A stretch of DNA of 64,000 nt from Methylophilus sp. (GTDB taxonomy: Bacteria; Pseudomonadota; Gammaproteobacteria; Burkholderiales; Methylophilaceae): NCBI GenBank assembly GCA_030696695.1, contig JAUYRP010000011.1, positions 372,001 to 436,000 on the forward strand. The letters run 5' to 3'. The position numbers and the translations under genes are program-made. Below the pieces are notes generated by a model. The model was not told the DNA's origin. It worked only from the letters and a program-made list of their open reading frames with translations, and ran no database searches. Every line of letters begins with the position of its first letter. Within the stretch, counting starts at the first letter, position 1. Positions 41,500-50,892 of this stretch are shown here, one piece after another.

Positions 41500-41979
41500 T
41501 TAGCGACAAGATTGCGGTAAATACTCATCAGGTATGGTAGTCATATTTTCACCTTTGACTACCATGGGTGGTGGCGGTGAGGCATTTCCACACACCCAAG
41601 CAATTGGCACAACTTGCGAGTCCTCAACTACTGCAGGTCGAATAGTCAGTACTTTATCTTTAATTTTTGGATGTACTTTGTTGCCTAGTGTCATATGGAT
41701 AGCACCATCTTTAACCGTTAGAGACGTGACAAAATTACTCACAATTTTTTCTGGGCTGGGTAACCCAACAGCCGCATTATCTGGGGGCAAGGTTTTATTT
41801 ACTTTCCAACTTTGCTCTATGGGTTCAGTTGCTACATCTGCCCATGGAATGGTACCGGCCACTTGCGTTTTGACAATACGCGCCAAACTCGATGGGATGG
41901 CTATCATTGCTAATATGACCAATATTGCCATGACGACCATAATCTCAATGGCACTAAATCCTAAGTATTTTCTTTGCAT
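41500..41979 (-). CDS. Orphan type IV pilin-like protein
   Basis: About 159 aa. N-terminal class III signal MQRKYLGFSAIEIMVVMAIL: prepilin peptidase should cut after Gly, leaving FSAIEI with the conserved Glu at position 5 and a hydrophobic helix. The C-terminal domain has two cysteines (WVCGNASPPP; YLPQSCR) that could form the usual loop. The start ATG 41979 has a perfect AGGAGG site; a GTG at 41997 overlaps the upstream methyltransferase stop but leaves no ribosome site. No other pilus gene is nearby, so it depends on machinery elsewhere. Confidence 0.85.
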   Translation of the reverse strand: MQRKYLGFSAIEIMVVMAILVILAMIAIPSSLARIVKTQVAGTIPWADVATEPIEQSWKVNKTLPPDNAAVGLPSPEKIVSNFVTSLTVKDGAIHMTLGNKVHPKIKDKVLTIRPAVVEDSQVVPIAWVCGNASPPPPMVVKGENMTTIPDEYLPQSCR

Positions 41980-41993
41980 ACCACCTCCTGAAC

Positions 41994-42788
41994 TCACTTT
42001 GCTTCACTGCGCTGACGCTGGCATTCAAACAAACAAACAGCAGTCGCAGCCGCTGCATTAAGCGACTCCACAGCAAGCGTACTCACATTGGCCATTGGAA
42101 TCGTAATCGCTGCGTCCACTGCGTTGCTCACAGCATGGCTAATACCTGCGCCCTCATTACCAACGACAAACAAACTCGGTGAAACTAAGTCTTGGCTATA
42201 TAAAGACTGTCCTTGTATAGTCATGGCAAAACGCTTGCCGTGAAAGTTGGCTAGCGTTGTAGGCAAATCGGCTTGCTCAATAATTGGCAATACAAATTGC
42301 GCGCCTTGTCCGCCACGCAATGCTTTGGGTGACCAAGCATCGGTGCAGCCTTTTGAGAGATACACCACTTGCACGCCTGCTGCAGCGGCTGTGCGCAGCA
42401 TGCTGCCCATATTGCCAGGATCCTGAATATCTTCTAACGCCAACACAAAATCAGCGTGTTCAGGTATCGGCAGTCGAGGAATGTTCACCATAGCTAATAT
42501 GCCAGTACTACTTGCTACTGGAGTCAGTTCTGCAAACATCAAGGTGGGAAACATTAGCGTGTTGACATCTTGCAGTTGCTGCAGCAATTGTGTTGCCTCT
42601 AGCGAGCTTTTGCCTTCTGGGATAATCAGCATCTGCGGCTCACCAAATACTTGGTAATACGCTTCGATTAAATGTACACCATCTAGCAATGTGGCGGATT
42701 CACGACGACGTTCCCGCGCATTCTCTGCCAATTTTTTAAGGTGCTTAAAAACAGGATTATCTCGCGAAGTGATATGTTTAAACGCCAT
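41994..42788 (-). CDS. TrmH/SpoU-family RNA 2'-O-methyltransferase
   Basis: 264 aa. An N-terminal substrate-binding part (SRDNPVFKHLKKLAENARER, LLDGVHLIEAYY) precedes the knotted SPOUT domain with VLALEDIQDPGNMGSMLRTA (motif 1), LFVVGNEGAGISHAV (motif 2) and ITIPMANVSTLAVESLNAAA (motif 3). It methylates ribose in rRNA or tRNA; the exact target cannot be read from sequence. First gene of a four-gene minus-strand run. Confidence 0.92.
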   Translation of the reverse strand: MAFKHITSRDNPVFKHLKKLAENARERRRESATLLDGVHLIEAYYQVFGEPQMLIIPEGKSSLEATQLLQQLQDVNTLMFPTLMFAELTPVASSTGILAMVNIPRLPIPEHADFVLALEDIQDPGNMGSMLRTAAAAGVQVVYLSKGCTDAWSPKALRGGQGAQFVLPIIEQADLPTTLANFHGKRFAMTIQGQSLYSQDLVSPSLFVVGNEGAGISHAVSNAVDAAITIPMANVSTLAVESLNAAAATAVCLFECQRQRSEAK

Positions 42789-42909
42789 GGGTTCAATGTT
42801 TACGATTGTTTACCTGCATTCTAACCGATGCTTATTGTGAAACATAAAAATTGGGCGTAAATTTGCACCACAACAATAAAAATTTCATTACTTTCTGGAG
42901 GATTCACTG

Positions 42910-43596
42910 ATGTCACTAACAAAGCGGGCAGTTGCAGAACTCATAGGTACTTTTTGGTTAGTATTAGGCGGCTGTGGGAGCGCCGTATTAGCAGCAGGCA
43001 TACCTGATTTAGGCTTAGGTTATTTAGGTGTGTCATTAGCATTTGGTTTAACCGTGGTCACCATGGCGTATGCCATTGGTCATATCTCAGGCTGTCATCT
43101 CAACCCAGCGGTGTCTATAGGTTTGGTGGCGGGCGGGCGCTTTAAAGCCGCCGAGTTACCACACTACATTATCGCGCAAGTCCTTGGTGCTATTCTGGCG
43201 GCGTTGGTCATTCGTTGCATTGCCAGCGCTGCCGAAGGCTACGCAGGTGGATTGGCTTCGAACGGGTTTGCAGAGCATTCGCCCCATGGTTATAGCATGG
43301 TGGCGGCCTTGGTGACTGAAGTCACCATGACTGCGATGTTTTTATTCATCATTATGGGCAGCACTGATAAACGCGCACCAGCTGGTTTAGCGCCTATAGC
43401 AATCGGTTTTACTTTGGCACTGATTCATATGATTAGCATTCCAGTCACCAATACTTCGGTCAACCCAGCACGTAGCACTGGCCCGGCCTTGATTGAAGGT
43501 GGCATTGCCTTAGAGCAACTCTGGCTATTTTGGCTGGCCCCAATTATTGGCGCTGTGATTGGTGCAGTGGTCTATAATTTTGTTAATAAAGATTAA
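42910..43596 (+). CDS. aqpZ: Aquaporin Z
   Basis: A 228-aa inner-membrane water channel with six helices and two NPA half-helices, HLNPAVSIG and [11 protein letters not shown]. Asn-Pro-Ala-Arg followed by Ser-Thr, and the small residues at the selectivity filter, fit water-specific AqpZ over GlpF. A strong GGAGGA ribosome site lies nine bases upstream. Followed by an intrinsic terminator. Confidence 0.95.
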   Translation: MSLTKRAVAELIGTFWLVLGGCGSAVLAAGIPDLGLGYLGVSLAFGLTVVTMAYAIGHISGCHLNPAVSIGLVAGGRFKAAELPHYIIAQVLGAILAALVIRCIASAAEGYAGGLASNGFAEHSPHGYSMVAALVTEVTMTAMFLFIIMGSTDKRAPAGLAPIAIGFTLALIHMISIPVTNTSVNPARSTGPALIEGGIALEQLWLFWLAPIIGAVIGAVVYNFVNKD

Positions 43597-43610
43597 GGTA
43601 TTCAACTGAT

Positions 43611-43640
43611 ACGCCCACATGATGTGGGCGTTTTCTTTTT
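43611..43640 (+). terminator. Intrinsic terminator of aqpZ
   Basis: A 9-bp stem ACGCCCACA / TGTGGGCGT (43611-43619 with 43623-43631, 3-nt loop) followed by TTTTCTTTTT, starting 15 bases past the aqpZ stop. Confidence 0.9.
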
Positions 43641-43672
43641 CAAGATAATAGCGCGTGCTTTATAATGCAGGT

Positions 43673-44389
43673 ATGGCTAAAAAACTAGATCTAGAACGTA
43701 TCCTATCCAAACAAGGGTTCGGCACACGTAAACAATGCCGCATCATGATTATCAATGAAGAAATCACGGTCAATGGTGAGTTGTGCGATGACCCAGAGAC
43801 TGAATTTTCTCTAGATAATTTGCAATTCACAGTCAAGGGCGAAGCGTGGGATTACAAGGCGCAATCTTATTTGATGATGCACAAGCCAAGCAATTACGAG
43901 TGCTCACATAAAACGCAGCATCACCCCACAATTTACAGCCTGTTGCCGCACCCGCTTGTAGAACGAGGTGTGCAATGTATAGGCAGGCTAGACGAAGACA
44001 CTACCGGACTTATATTAATTTCGGATGATGGTCAGTTTATACATCGCATGAGCTCACCCAAACATAAGGTACCCAAAATATACGAGGTCACCTGTAAGCA
44101 CCCTATCACTGACGCTAACATTGCACACATACTTGCTGGCGTGCAGTTGATTGACGAGCCTGCTCCTATTGCAGCATTGGCTTGTACGCGCTTGAACGAT
44201 CACGTTATTCATATGACACTGGCTGAAGGAAAATACCATCAGGTAAAACGGATGATCGCGGCCATTAGCAACCGTGTGGAAGGCTTAAAACGTATTCAAA
44301 TTGGCAAATTAATGCTACCAAGCGACCTCAACGTTGGTGAGTGGCGATGGCTTACCGAGCAAGATTTGGCAGCGCTATCTAACCACTAA
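43673..44389 (+). CDS. rsuA: RsuA-family rRNA pseudouridine synthase
   Basis: About 238 aa. N-terminal S4 RNA-binding domain (LERILSKQGFGTRKQCR), then the catalytic domain with the essential Asp in CIGRLDEDTTGLILISDDGQ, and the C-terminal GKYHQVKRMIAAISN. Most like RsuA, which makes pseudouridine 516 in 16S rRNA, rather than RluE/RluF, but this is a similarity judgement. ATG 43673 gives a standard S4 start; the frame extends to a GTG at 43655. Confidence 0.88.
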   Translation: MAKKLDLERILSKQGFGTRKQCRIMIINEEITVNGELCDDPETEFSLDNLQFTVKGEAWDYKAQSYLMMHKPSNYECSHKTQHHPTIYSLLPHPLVERGVQCIGRLDEDTTGLILISDDGQFIHRMSSPKHKVPKIYEVTCKHPITDANIAHILAGVQLIDEPAPIAALACTRLNDHVIHMTLAEGKYHQVKRMIAAISNRVEGLKRIQIGKLMLPSDLNVGEWRWLTEQDLAALSNH

Positions 44390-44497
44390 ACGCTCACCAC
44401 TTTGCAGTCGCAAATCACATAACTAAATTTAACGGGTGTGATTCATCATCGTTTATCGCGTTGTTTTGCAGTACATCCATGAAGGAGTTTCAAGCAT

Positions 44498-45088
44498 ATG
44501 AAAAAGCTTTACCAATACTTTTTTAGAGGATTAATCACAGCCTTGCCATTAGGGCTCACCATCTACTTCTTTTATATATTTTTAGTATGGGCTGAGCAGT
44601 TTTCCATGTGGTTGATACGCCCTTTTATTCAAGAGTTTTATTTACCAGGGATGGGCATCGGATTAGGCTTATTCGGGATTGTATTGCTAGGCTATCTGGT
44701 ATCTCATCGGCATATTTACAAGCTGTTATCCTTTATCGAAGTACCCTTCACCAACATTCCAGTCGTCAAAAGCATTTACTCTTCTTTAAAAAGTTTTGCG
44801 GATTACTTCGCACCGCATAAAGAAAATACCACACAACAAGCGGTCATATTGACAATGCCAGGGCATGGTTTAGAAATTGTTGGGCTGATCACACGCAAAG
44901 ATACTAAAGGTTTACCTGACGGGTTCATGGAGGGGGATCGTGTGGCTGTATATCTACCTATGGGTTATAACATTGGTGGCTACACTGTATTTGTGCCCAG
45001 AGAATGGTTGAAACCGATTGATATGTCGATAGAAGATGTCATGCGTGCCTCACTATTTGCTTGGATGACACACGACAAGCCGAAGTAA
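44498..45088 (+). CDS. DUF502 family membrane protein
   Basis: 196 aa with two N-terminal membrane helices (GLITALPLGLTIYFFYIFL; GLFGIVLLGYLVSH), then the DUF502 signature IPVVKSIYSSLKSFADYF and DRVAVYLPMGYNIGGYTVFV. Function of the family is not known; plant LCV-like relatives exist. A strong AAGGAG site precedes the ATG. Single gene, converging on a BON-domain gene. Confidence 0.9.
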   Translation: MKKLYQYFFRGLITALPLGLTIYFFYIFLVWAEQFSMWLIRPFIQEFYLPGMGIGLGLFGIVLLGYLVSHRHIYKLLSFIEVPFTNIPVVKSIYSSLKSFADYFAPHKENTTQQAVILTMPGHGLEIVGLITRKDTKGLPDGFMEGDRVAVYLPMGYNIGGYTVFVPREWLKPIDMSIEDVMRASLFAWMTHDKPK

Positions 45089-45089
45089 T

Positions 45090-45128
45090 CGATACACCAG
45101 CGACAGTAAAATAGTCGCCAGTGTATCG
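45090..45128. terminator. 15-bp imperfect hairpin between DUF502 and BON genes
   Basis: 45090-45104 pairs with 45114-45128 (13 of 15 positions, 9-nt loop) directly after the DUF502 stop, between convergent genes. There is no T-run, so termination is plausible but not proven. Confidence 0.45.
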
Positions 45129-45154
45129 GTATAGGTAAAAAACGAAGTTGAAGT

Positions 45155-45490
45155 TTATTCTGGCTGTGGGTAAACAAATTTACCAAACACCATATAAACC
45201 GATTCTGTGTTTTTAATGATTTGCGTAATATTGTCAGCCTGCGCTTTAGACTCTACATTGCCAGAAGCATTGACTACGCCTTTTTCATCAAACTGAATAT
45301 CTAAATTACTCGCATCCACTTGATGCTCACTTAATGCAAGCTCCACTTTTTGTTTCAACACATCTGGTGGAACATAGTTATAGATAGGCTCACTTTGGTT
45401 TGCAAATACTGCACTGGTAGCGGCCAGACCTAATGCAAGCATGAATGATCGTTGTGCAAAGTTTTGTTTGCGAGATGATGATTTAAACAT
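45155..45490 (-). CDS. Small periplasmic BON-domain-like protein
   Basis: About 111 aa: signal peptide (SFMLALGLAATSAVFA) and one BON-like module, LKQKVELALSEHQVDASNLD, GVVNASGNVESKAQADNITQ and ending YMVFGKFVYPQPE. BON domains bind phospholipid or outer-membrane surfaces; relatives such as OsmY answer osmotic stress. The ATG at 45490 has a GGGAG ribosome site ten bases upstream; the ATG at 45505 would place that site inside the gene. Confidence 0.75.
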   Translation of the reverse strand: MFKSSSRKQNFAQRSFMLALGLAATSAVFANQSEPIYNYVPPDVLKQKVELALSEHQVDASNLDIQFDEKGVVNASGNVESKAQADNITQIIKNTESVYMVFGKFVYPQPE

Positions 45491-45793
45491 GATGACTCCC
45501 TTCAATGAATAGTGAAATAAATTGCAAGTTCATTGTAGGTACGCATGTGATTCGGACGTATCGGGGATTGTCTTATATCTATGTAAGAATATTCTTGCAA
45601 ACGCCTGCTTGGCGCAACGTGCACATGACAATAAAAAACTCGCTATTGCCGACCAACATCGTATAATGCGAGCACCTAGCGTTCGACCAATCAACGTTAC
45701 GGTTCTCTCAATACCTAGTTTCTAGGATTCATTATTCGTCTGTCATGATTGGTGTTGCTTAGATGCAACTGGCCGTCGCAGGAAAAAATACAC
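45491..45793 (+). promoter_or_regulatory. 303-bp intergenic region with long rhlE leader
   Basis: No gene is seen here. A TATAAT -10 box at 45662-45667 implies a start near 45674, leaving a leader of about 120 bases before the helicase ATG at 45794. Long structured leaders are common for cold-inducible DEAD-box helicase genes. I see no clear -35. Confidence 0.45.
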
Positions 45794-47164
45794 ATGCAAA
45801 CAACAACTTCCGCTCAGACGCAACACGGGCTGACATTTGAAGCATTACACTTAGCCGCACCTATTTTGCGCGCCATTCATGATGCAGGTTACGACAAACC
45901 CACCCCTATTCAAGCACAAGCCATTCCGCTCGTGCTACAAGGTGGAGATTTACTAGCAGGCGCACAAACTGGTACGGGCAAAACGGCTGGTTTCACCTTA
46001 CCTATTTTGCATATCCTTAGCCAACATCAACAAAAGCCCACAACCAAAGGTCGTCCGCGTTGCTTGATGCTAACGCCTACGCGTGAATTGGCTGCGCAGA
46101 TTGAAGAGTCCGTGAAAACCTACGGCAAGTACTTATCTTTAACCTCTATGGTGGTCTTTGGTGGCGTTAGCATTAACCCGCAAATAAACCGTTTAGGAAA
46201 AGCCATTGATATTCTTGTGGCTACGCCTGGTCGTCTGCTCGATTTAGCCAATCAAAAAGCCATTGATTTATCGGGTGTTGAGATTTTAGTGTTGGACGAA
46301 GCAGACCGTATGCTAGACATGGGCTTTATTCACGACATTAAAAAAGTGTTGGCGCAATTACCTAAACAACGTCAAAACTTATTATTTTCGGCCACCTTTT
46401 CAGATGAAATCAAACGGTTGGCAGATCAACTGCTCACCAAACCTGGCTTTATTGAAGTCGCGCGCAGAAACACCGCTTCTGAATTAGTAGAACAAACCGT
46501 GCATTTGGTAAAGCAAGCCCACAAAAGCGCATTGGTGAGCTATTTAATTAAACAAAATGCTTGGGAACAAGTACTGATTTTTACACGCACTAAGCATGGT
46601 GCAAATCGTTTAGCAGAAAGGCTGATCAAAGATGGCATTCCTGCGGCAGCGATTCATGGCAATAAAAGCCAAGGCGCTCGCACAAAAGCGTTAGCCGATT
46701 TTAAAGCTGGGAATATTCCTGTGCTTGTCGCAACCGATATTGCTGCACGCGGTTTAGATATTGATCAATTACCACAAGTGGTCAACTTTGAATTGCCCAA
46801 CGTACCTGAAGATTACGTGCACCGGATTGGACGCACTGGCCGTGCAGGAAGCTCAGGCGCTGCCATTTCTTTGGTGGACTTTGAAGAAACAAAGTATTTA
46901 AAAGATATTGAAAAGCTAATCAAGCGTGATATTCCTAAAGTGCATGTAGAAGGATTTGAACCACCGACCAAGCAGGAAGCAGAACCGCCAAGACCACCAA
47001 GACCACCACAAGGCAAACCGCGTCAATCGCAAACCAATGCGGCTAGGCCAGCGGGGCAAGCTAAGGCCAACCCAAACTCTAAATCTAATACCAACCAAGG
47101 CAAGCCTAAATCACATGGCTTTGCCAACAAAGCCAATCATCATAACGGGCAGCGAGGGAAATAA
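45794..47164 (+). CDS. rhlE: DEAD-box RNA helicase, RhlE type
   Basis: 456 aa. Superfamily-2 motifs in order: Q-motif [20 protein letters not shown], Walker [37 protein letters not shown] in [18 protein letters not shown], and [10 protein letters not shown]. The tail after residue about 385 is low-complexity, rich in Pro, Lys, Asn and Gln, as in RhlE proteins that assist ribosome assembly and RNA decay. The ATG at 45794 is the first that starts at the conserved region. UPF0178 follows two bases later. Confidence 0.93.
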   Translation: MQTTTSAQTQHGLTFEALHLAAPILRAIHDAGYDKPTPIQAQAIPLVLQGGDLLAGAQTGTGKTAGFTLPILHILSQHQQKPTTKGRPRCLMLTPTRELAAQIEESVKTYGKYLSLTSMVVFGGVSINPQINRLGKAIDILVATPGRLLDLANQKAIDLSGVEILVLDEADRMLDMGFIHDIKKVLAQLPKQRQNLLFSATFSDEIKRLADQLLTKPGFIEVARRNTASELVEQTVHLVKQAHKSALVSYLIKQNAWEQVLIFTRTKHGANRLAERLIKDGIPAAAIHGNKSQGARTKALADFKAGNIPVLVATDIAARGLDIDQLPQVVNFELPNVPEDYVHRIGRTGRAGSSGAAISLVDFEETKYLKDIEKLIKRDIPKVHVEGFEPPTKQEAEPPRPPRPPQGKPRQSQTNAARPAGQAKANPNSKSNTNQGKPKSHGFANKANHHNGQRGK

Positions 47165-47166
47165 CC

Positions 47167-47625
47167 TTGCGCATTTGGGTGGATGCGGACGCTTGTCCTG
47201 TGGTGATTAAAGAAATGCTGTATCGCGCAGCAATTCGGGTACAAGTTTCCACCACCTTTGTTGCCAATACTTACTTAAAGTTACCACCCTCACCTTTTAT
47301 TCAATTGCTGACAGTGCCAAAAGGCTTTGATGTAGCGGATAATCGGATTGTGCAGGAACTCACTGCAGGTGATTTGGTCATTACTGCCGATATTCCACTC
47401 GCAGGATTAGTGATTGCCAAAGGTGGGTTTGCACTTAATCCCAGAGGGGAATTTTATTCCACTGCCAATATGGCAGAACGTCTGGCCATGCGCAATTTGA
47501 TGGAAGAGTTACGCTCTAATGGTATAGAAACCTCTGGTCCATCGGCATTCAATCTTGCCGATAGACAGTTGTTCGCAAGCCAGCTAGACCGTTTTTTAGC
47601 AAAACATCACACCTTAAATACATGA
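47167..47625 (+). CDS. UPF0178 (YaiI/YqxD) family protein
   Basis: 152 aa with the family opening [20 protein letters not shown], then [20 protein letters not shown] and [18 protein letters not shown]. The acidic DxDxC and TADIP residues resemble a PIN/NYN-like nuclease site, but activity is not established. Starts with TTG; GAGGGA upstream supports it. It sits between rhlE and a lipocalin in one run, with a 4-base ATGA overlap to the latter. Confidence 0.9.
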   Translation: MRIWVDADACPVVIKEMLYRAAIRVQVSTTFVANTYLKLPPSPFIQLLTVPKGFDVADNRIVQELTAGDLVITADIPLAGLVIAKGGFALNPRGEFYSTANMAERLAMRNLMEELRSNGIETSGPSAFNLADRQLFASQLDRFLAKHHTLNT

Positions 47626-48224
47626 TTGGATATGCACATACTATGTTGAATTTACTCAATAAAAGCTGTTTAAGCCTGCTAGCATTACTCGTGACTGCTT
47701 GCATGGGGGTGCCAGACAATGTAAAGGTTGTCGATAGCGTAGATGCAAATCAATATTTAGGGACATGGTATGAAATTGCACGCTTGGATCACTCGTTTGA
47801 GCGTGGATTAGAGCAAGTCACTGCCAATTACAGTAAAAACCCTGATGGCAGTATCAAGGTGATTAATCGTGGCTACAACCCTACTAAGCAAGAATGGAAA
47901 GAAGCCGAAGGTAAAGCCTATTTTGTGGATGCGCCCAACCCTGATGGGACGTACACGGGCAAACTCAAAGTATCATTTTTTGGGCCATTCTATGGTGCTT
48001 ACAACATCATGGCATTAGATAAGCCATACTACAATTATGTGATGATATGTGGGCCAGATAAATCTTATCTGTGGATTTTAGCGCGCACACCACAACTCAC
48101 ATACCCAATCAAACAAGAATTGATGTCCAAAGCCAAAGCCTTAGGGTTTGAAACTAACGACTTAATTCATGTAAACCAAGTGCCTGACACGCGCACGTTT
48201 AAAGCTGGTCCACACGTGCAATAA
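47622..48224 (+). CDS. blc: Outer-membrane lipocalin Blc
   Basis: About 200 aa lipoprotein with lipobox LVTAC. The lipocalin fold signature is [20 protein letters not shown], followed by [20 protein letters not shown] and the second conserved block [20 protein letters not shown]. Bacterial Blc binds lysophospholipids and is used during envelope stress. Start: ATG 47622 overlaps the previous stop (ATGA); ATG 47643 gives a tighter signal peptide and is a good alternative. Confidence 0.92.
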   Translation: MIGYAHTMLNLLNKSCLSLLALLVTACMGVPDNVKVVDSVDANQYLGTWYEIARLDHSFERGLEQVTANYSKNPDGSIKVINRGYNPTKQEWKEAEGKAYFVDAPNPDGTYTGKLKVSFFGPFYGAYNIMALDKPYYNYVMICGPDKSYLWILARTPQLTYPIKQELMSKAKALGFETNDLIHVNQVPDTRTFKAGPHVQ

Positions 48225-48295
48225 ACCACACGCTCCATAGCTGAAGTCTATGGATATGGTTTGGCGAGTATCCTATGCCGATACACGGTGTGGTT
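48224..48295. other. Possible three-way-junction RNA/DNA structure between blc and the GT2 gene
   Basis: Three nested inverted repeats: outer AACCACAC (48224-48231) with GTGTGGTT (48288-48295), inner TCCATAG/CTATGGA (48234-48254) and GTATC/GATAC (48268-48284). They lie between two convergent genes, directly after the lipocalin stop. Confidence 0.4.
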
Positions 48296-48318
48296 CAATG
48301 CGTGTGACAAACCCACAC

Positions 48319-50883
48319 TCATTTTTCTTTTCTTTCAGAAATCAATTGGCAAATCAATGCGCTCCAATAGGGCAGCGATTGCAAGGTCAACATTAAGACC
48401 CATAATTGCGCATCTAAATTCTCAAATCCACGGGTTGCAAGCATAGCAATGCTTGCCATAATGAGTGCCGATAGCAGCCCGACCTCCTCATAAATAGGTT
48501 TAAAAATCTCCCATTGCTTACCTATAATTTTGCCTTTTGCGGTGACTTTAAACACACCACGTTTTTGAACAAGTCCCATCAACACGCCACGCGCAATCGC
48601 ATGTGATAAAGCCAAACTTGCGAGCGAGGCGCCCCATATATCCATCCAGCTACATTTCATGGTTTTGCGGTAAAGCACAGGGCCCAGTGCTGCCTTAATG
48701 GCCAAAAAGCAGATGATCGGCATAATCATGATCGCTACAGGCAAGCTAAATTCTTTGGGGAATGCCAGCATCGCCACTGTCCATAGTATAGAGCCGAGTG
48801 TGAAAAATAACTGCAATGCATCGCCCAGCCAACCAAACCACCCTGTTAAAAAGTGGTAACGCTGGCCAAAATTCAGCGTCGATTTACCTAGTAATTCAGA
48901 CATATGATGTTTAAGAATTTGCATCGCGCCAAAGGCCCAACGGTAACGCTGTGATTTAAGCGCATTGAAATTGGCAGGTGTCAGCCCGCGTCCAAATACA
49001 TCGTCCACATAGCGTAATTCATAGCCGCGCTCTAACAATCGCAAGCCTAATTCTGTATCTTCGCAGATACACCATTCTGACCATTTTCCGCAATCTATCA
49101 GCGCTTGATGTCGTACCAAGGTCATGGTGCCATGTTGAATCAGTGCATTACGCTCATGGCGATGATGCATACCGATTTTGAAAAAGCCCTCAAATTCCCA
49201 ATTACACATTCTTCTAAAAAAGTTATGTTCCCAATCACGGTGCGCTTGTGGTGCTTGCACCACTGCCACCTTGTCGTCTTTAAAATGCGGCACAAGGTCT
49301 GACAGCCAATCCGTTGTCACCACATAATCGGCATCGACCACACCAATCACTTTAGCTTGCGGATTGGTTTGTTCCAACGCAAAATTGAGCGCACCTGCTT
49401 TAAACCCTGGCCAACTGGGCAAATGGAAAAATTTGAAGTTATCAGGCAGTGTCGCCATATAAGTTTCTATAGGCCGCCACTTGGCTTCATCTTTAGTATT
49501 GTTATCCACCACAATGACTTCATACTGCGTGTAATGAAGCTTGGCCAAACTTTCAATAGTGGCGATTACCATTTCTGGTGGCTCGTTGTAACAGGCTAAA
49601 TGTATTGATACGAATAGTTCTTGGTCTGCACTGAGTGGTTTGGCACGCTTAAATGCTCTCACCCAAAGACCTTTGAACATGACCTCACTAAACTCAACAG
49701 CATAAATCATCAACACTGCTGAAGTGAGCAGCATGCCAACAATCAAGCCGATCAAAATAATAAAATCGCGCAGCGAGTAGTAATAGTCGCCCGGCAAATT
49801 CCAAGCGACAACCAATGTGGTAATACAGGCTTGTAACAATATTGCCAATGACACTTTGCCACCTAAGCGCCAATGCCTAAATCGCCAAGCAATAAACATG
49901 ATAGGCAAGAAAGCGATGGCAGATGCCCAAGTGGCTTTCATAATCCAGCGATTGTCTTTTGGTACAGCGCCATTGAGTGAATACTTGGGCTGTCTATCGG
50001 CATCGAACATACCCCAATAGGCACCAGCCCAACCTTCAATCTGTTGTTTCCAAGGCTGGTCAATCGCCTCCATCAAATAATAATCGTAATTTTGATAAGC
50101 TGTTCTGGCTAAAAACTCACGTACAAAGCGCGCTTGATTCACTTGTGATGCTCTTGATGCCCCAATGTCTGGGCCTTCGCTCGGCCAGCCAATTTCGGTA
50201 ATGATAATTTTCTTACGTGGATAAGCGTTCATGACCTCGTTGTAGCGCTGAAATGCATAATTCACAGCATCTTCAACCGGCACGCCTTCATGGTAGGGCA
50301 ATAGGTGCACCGCTATGAAATCCACATGCTTCACCAGTTCAGGATTTTTTAACCAAACATGCCATGGCTCAGCAGTAGAGATAGGAATATCTAGCTTTTC
50401 CCGCACTTCATCTAAATATGGAATGAGCTCCTCTAAGGCGATGTCTTTTCTTAGTAGCACCTCGTTACCCACAATTGCACGCTCAATATTAGGATAAAAG
50501 GCCACTTTTTCTTCTAGGGCCGCAATCTCACGAGCATTATTATCTTTGTCTGGGCTAATCCAAGCCCCTGCAATCACCTCATAGTTTAATTTAGATGCCA
50601 ACGCAGTGATTTCGGCATTATCTAGCGAACCATATAATCGAATACGATTCGTCAGTGGGTTGAGCAACTTTAAGTCTCTGGCCAGCTCCGCCGTGCTGGG
50701 ATATTGATTATCTAAAGGATTCTGATTCTTCTGGTATCCACTGTAGGCAAACCCGTTCACAATGGGTGGTGCATCCAGCATCTGTATAGTGTGATTAGTA
50801 AATGCCCATAGACCAAAATGTATAGCGGCTACTGCCAATGCAAATAGCAAAGGAAAAAGGATGTATTGAAACAGTCGTTGCAT
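48319..50883 (-). CDS. GH17-like / GT2 fusion, beta-glucan synthase (NdvB/NdvC-like)
   Basis: 854 aa. After one membrane segment, residues about 40-310 form a GH17-type barrel with both catalytic glutamates (IVGNEVLLRKD near 140; IIITEIGWPSEG near 230). Membrane helices follow, then a GT2 synthase domain (about 430-680) with VDNNTKDEAKW, DxD in VVDADYVVTTDW near 517, ED in CICEDTELGLRLLERGY near 608 and the QxxRW-like QRYRWAFGAMQ near 645. C-terminal helices form a channel. This combination makes and trims beta-1,3/1,6-type glucans in rhizobial NdvB/NdvC systems. The product here is inferred. Ten bases separate it from the upstream GH17 gene. Confidence 0.88.
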   Translation of the reverse strand: MQRLFQYILFPLLFALAVAAIHFGLWAFTNHTIQMLDAPPIVNGFAYSGYQKNQNPLDNQYPSTAELARDLKLLNPLTNRIRLYGSLDNAEITALASKLNYEVIAGAWISPDKDNNAREIAALEEKVAFYPNIERAIVGNEVLLRKDIALEELIPYLDEVREKLDIPISTAEPWHVWLKNPELVKHVDFIAVHLLPYHEGVPVEDAVNYAFQRYNEVMNAYPRKKIIITEIGWPSEGPDIGASRASQVNQARFVREFLARTAYQNYDYYLMEAIDQPWKQQIEGWAGAYWGMFDADRQPKYSLNGAVPKDNRWIMKATWASAIAFLPIMFIAWRFRHWRLGGKVSLAILLQACITTLVVAWNLPGDYYYSLRDFIILIGLIVGMLLTSAVLMIYAVEFSEVMFKGLWVRAFKRAKPLSADQELFVSIHLACYNEPPEMVIATIESLAKLHYTQYEVIVVDNNTKDEAKWRPIETYMATLPDNFKFFHLPSWPGFKAGALNFALEQTNPQAKVIGVVDADYVVTTDWLSDLVPHFKDDKVAVVQAPQAHRDWEHNFFRRMCNWEFEGFFKIGMHHRHERNALIQHGTMTLVRHQALIDCGKWSEWCICEDTELGLRLLERGYELRYVDDVFGRGLTPANFNALKSQRYRWAFGAMQILKHHMSELLGKSTLNFGQRYHFLTGWFGWLGDALQLFFTLGSILWTVAMLAFPKEFSLPVAIMIMPIICFLAIKAALGPVLYRKTMKCSWMDIWGASLASLALSHAIARGVLMGLVQKRGVFKVTAKGKIIGKQWEIFKPIYEEVGLLSALIMASIAMLATRGFENLDAQLWVLMLTLQSLPYWSALICQLISERKEK

Positions 50884-50892
50884 ACTAGATGA

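Noticed and set aside
41534-42061. 175-aa plus-strand frame opposite the pilin-like gene
   Set aside because: The minus-strand gene has a perfect ribosome site and a clear prepilin signal; the plus frame has neither.
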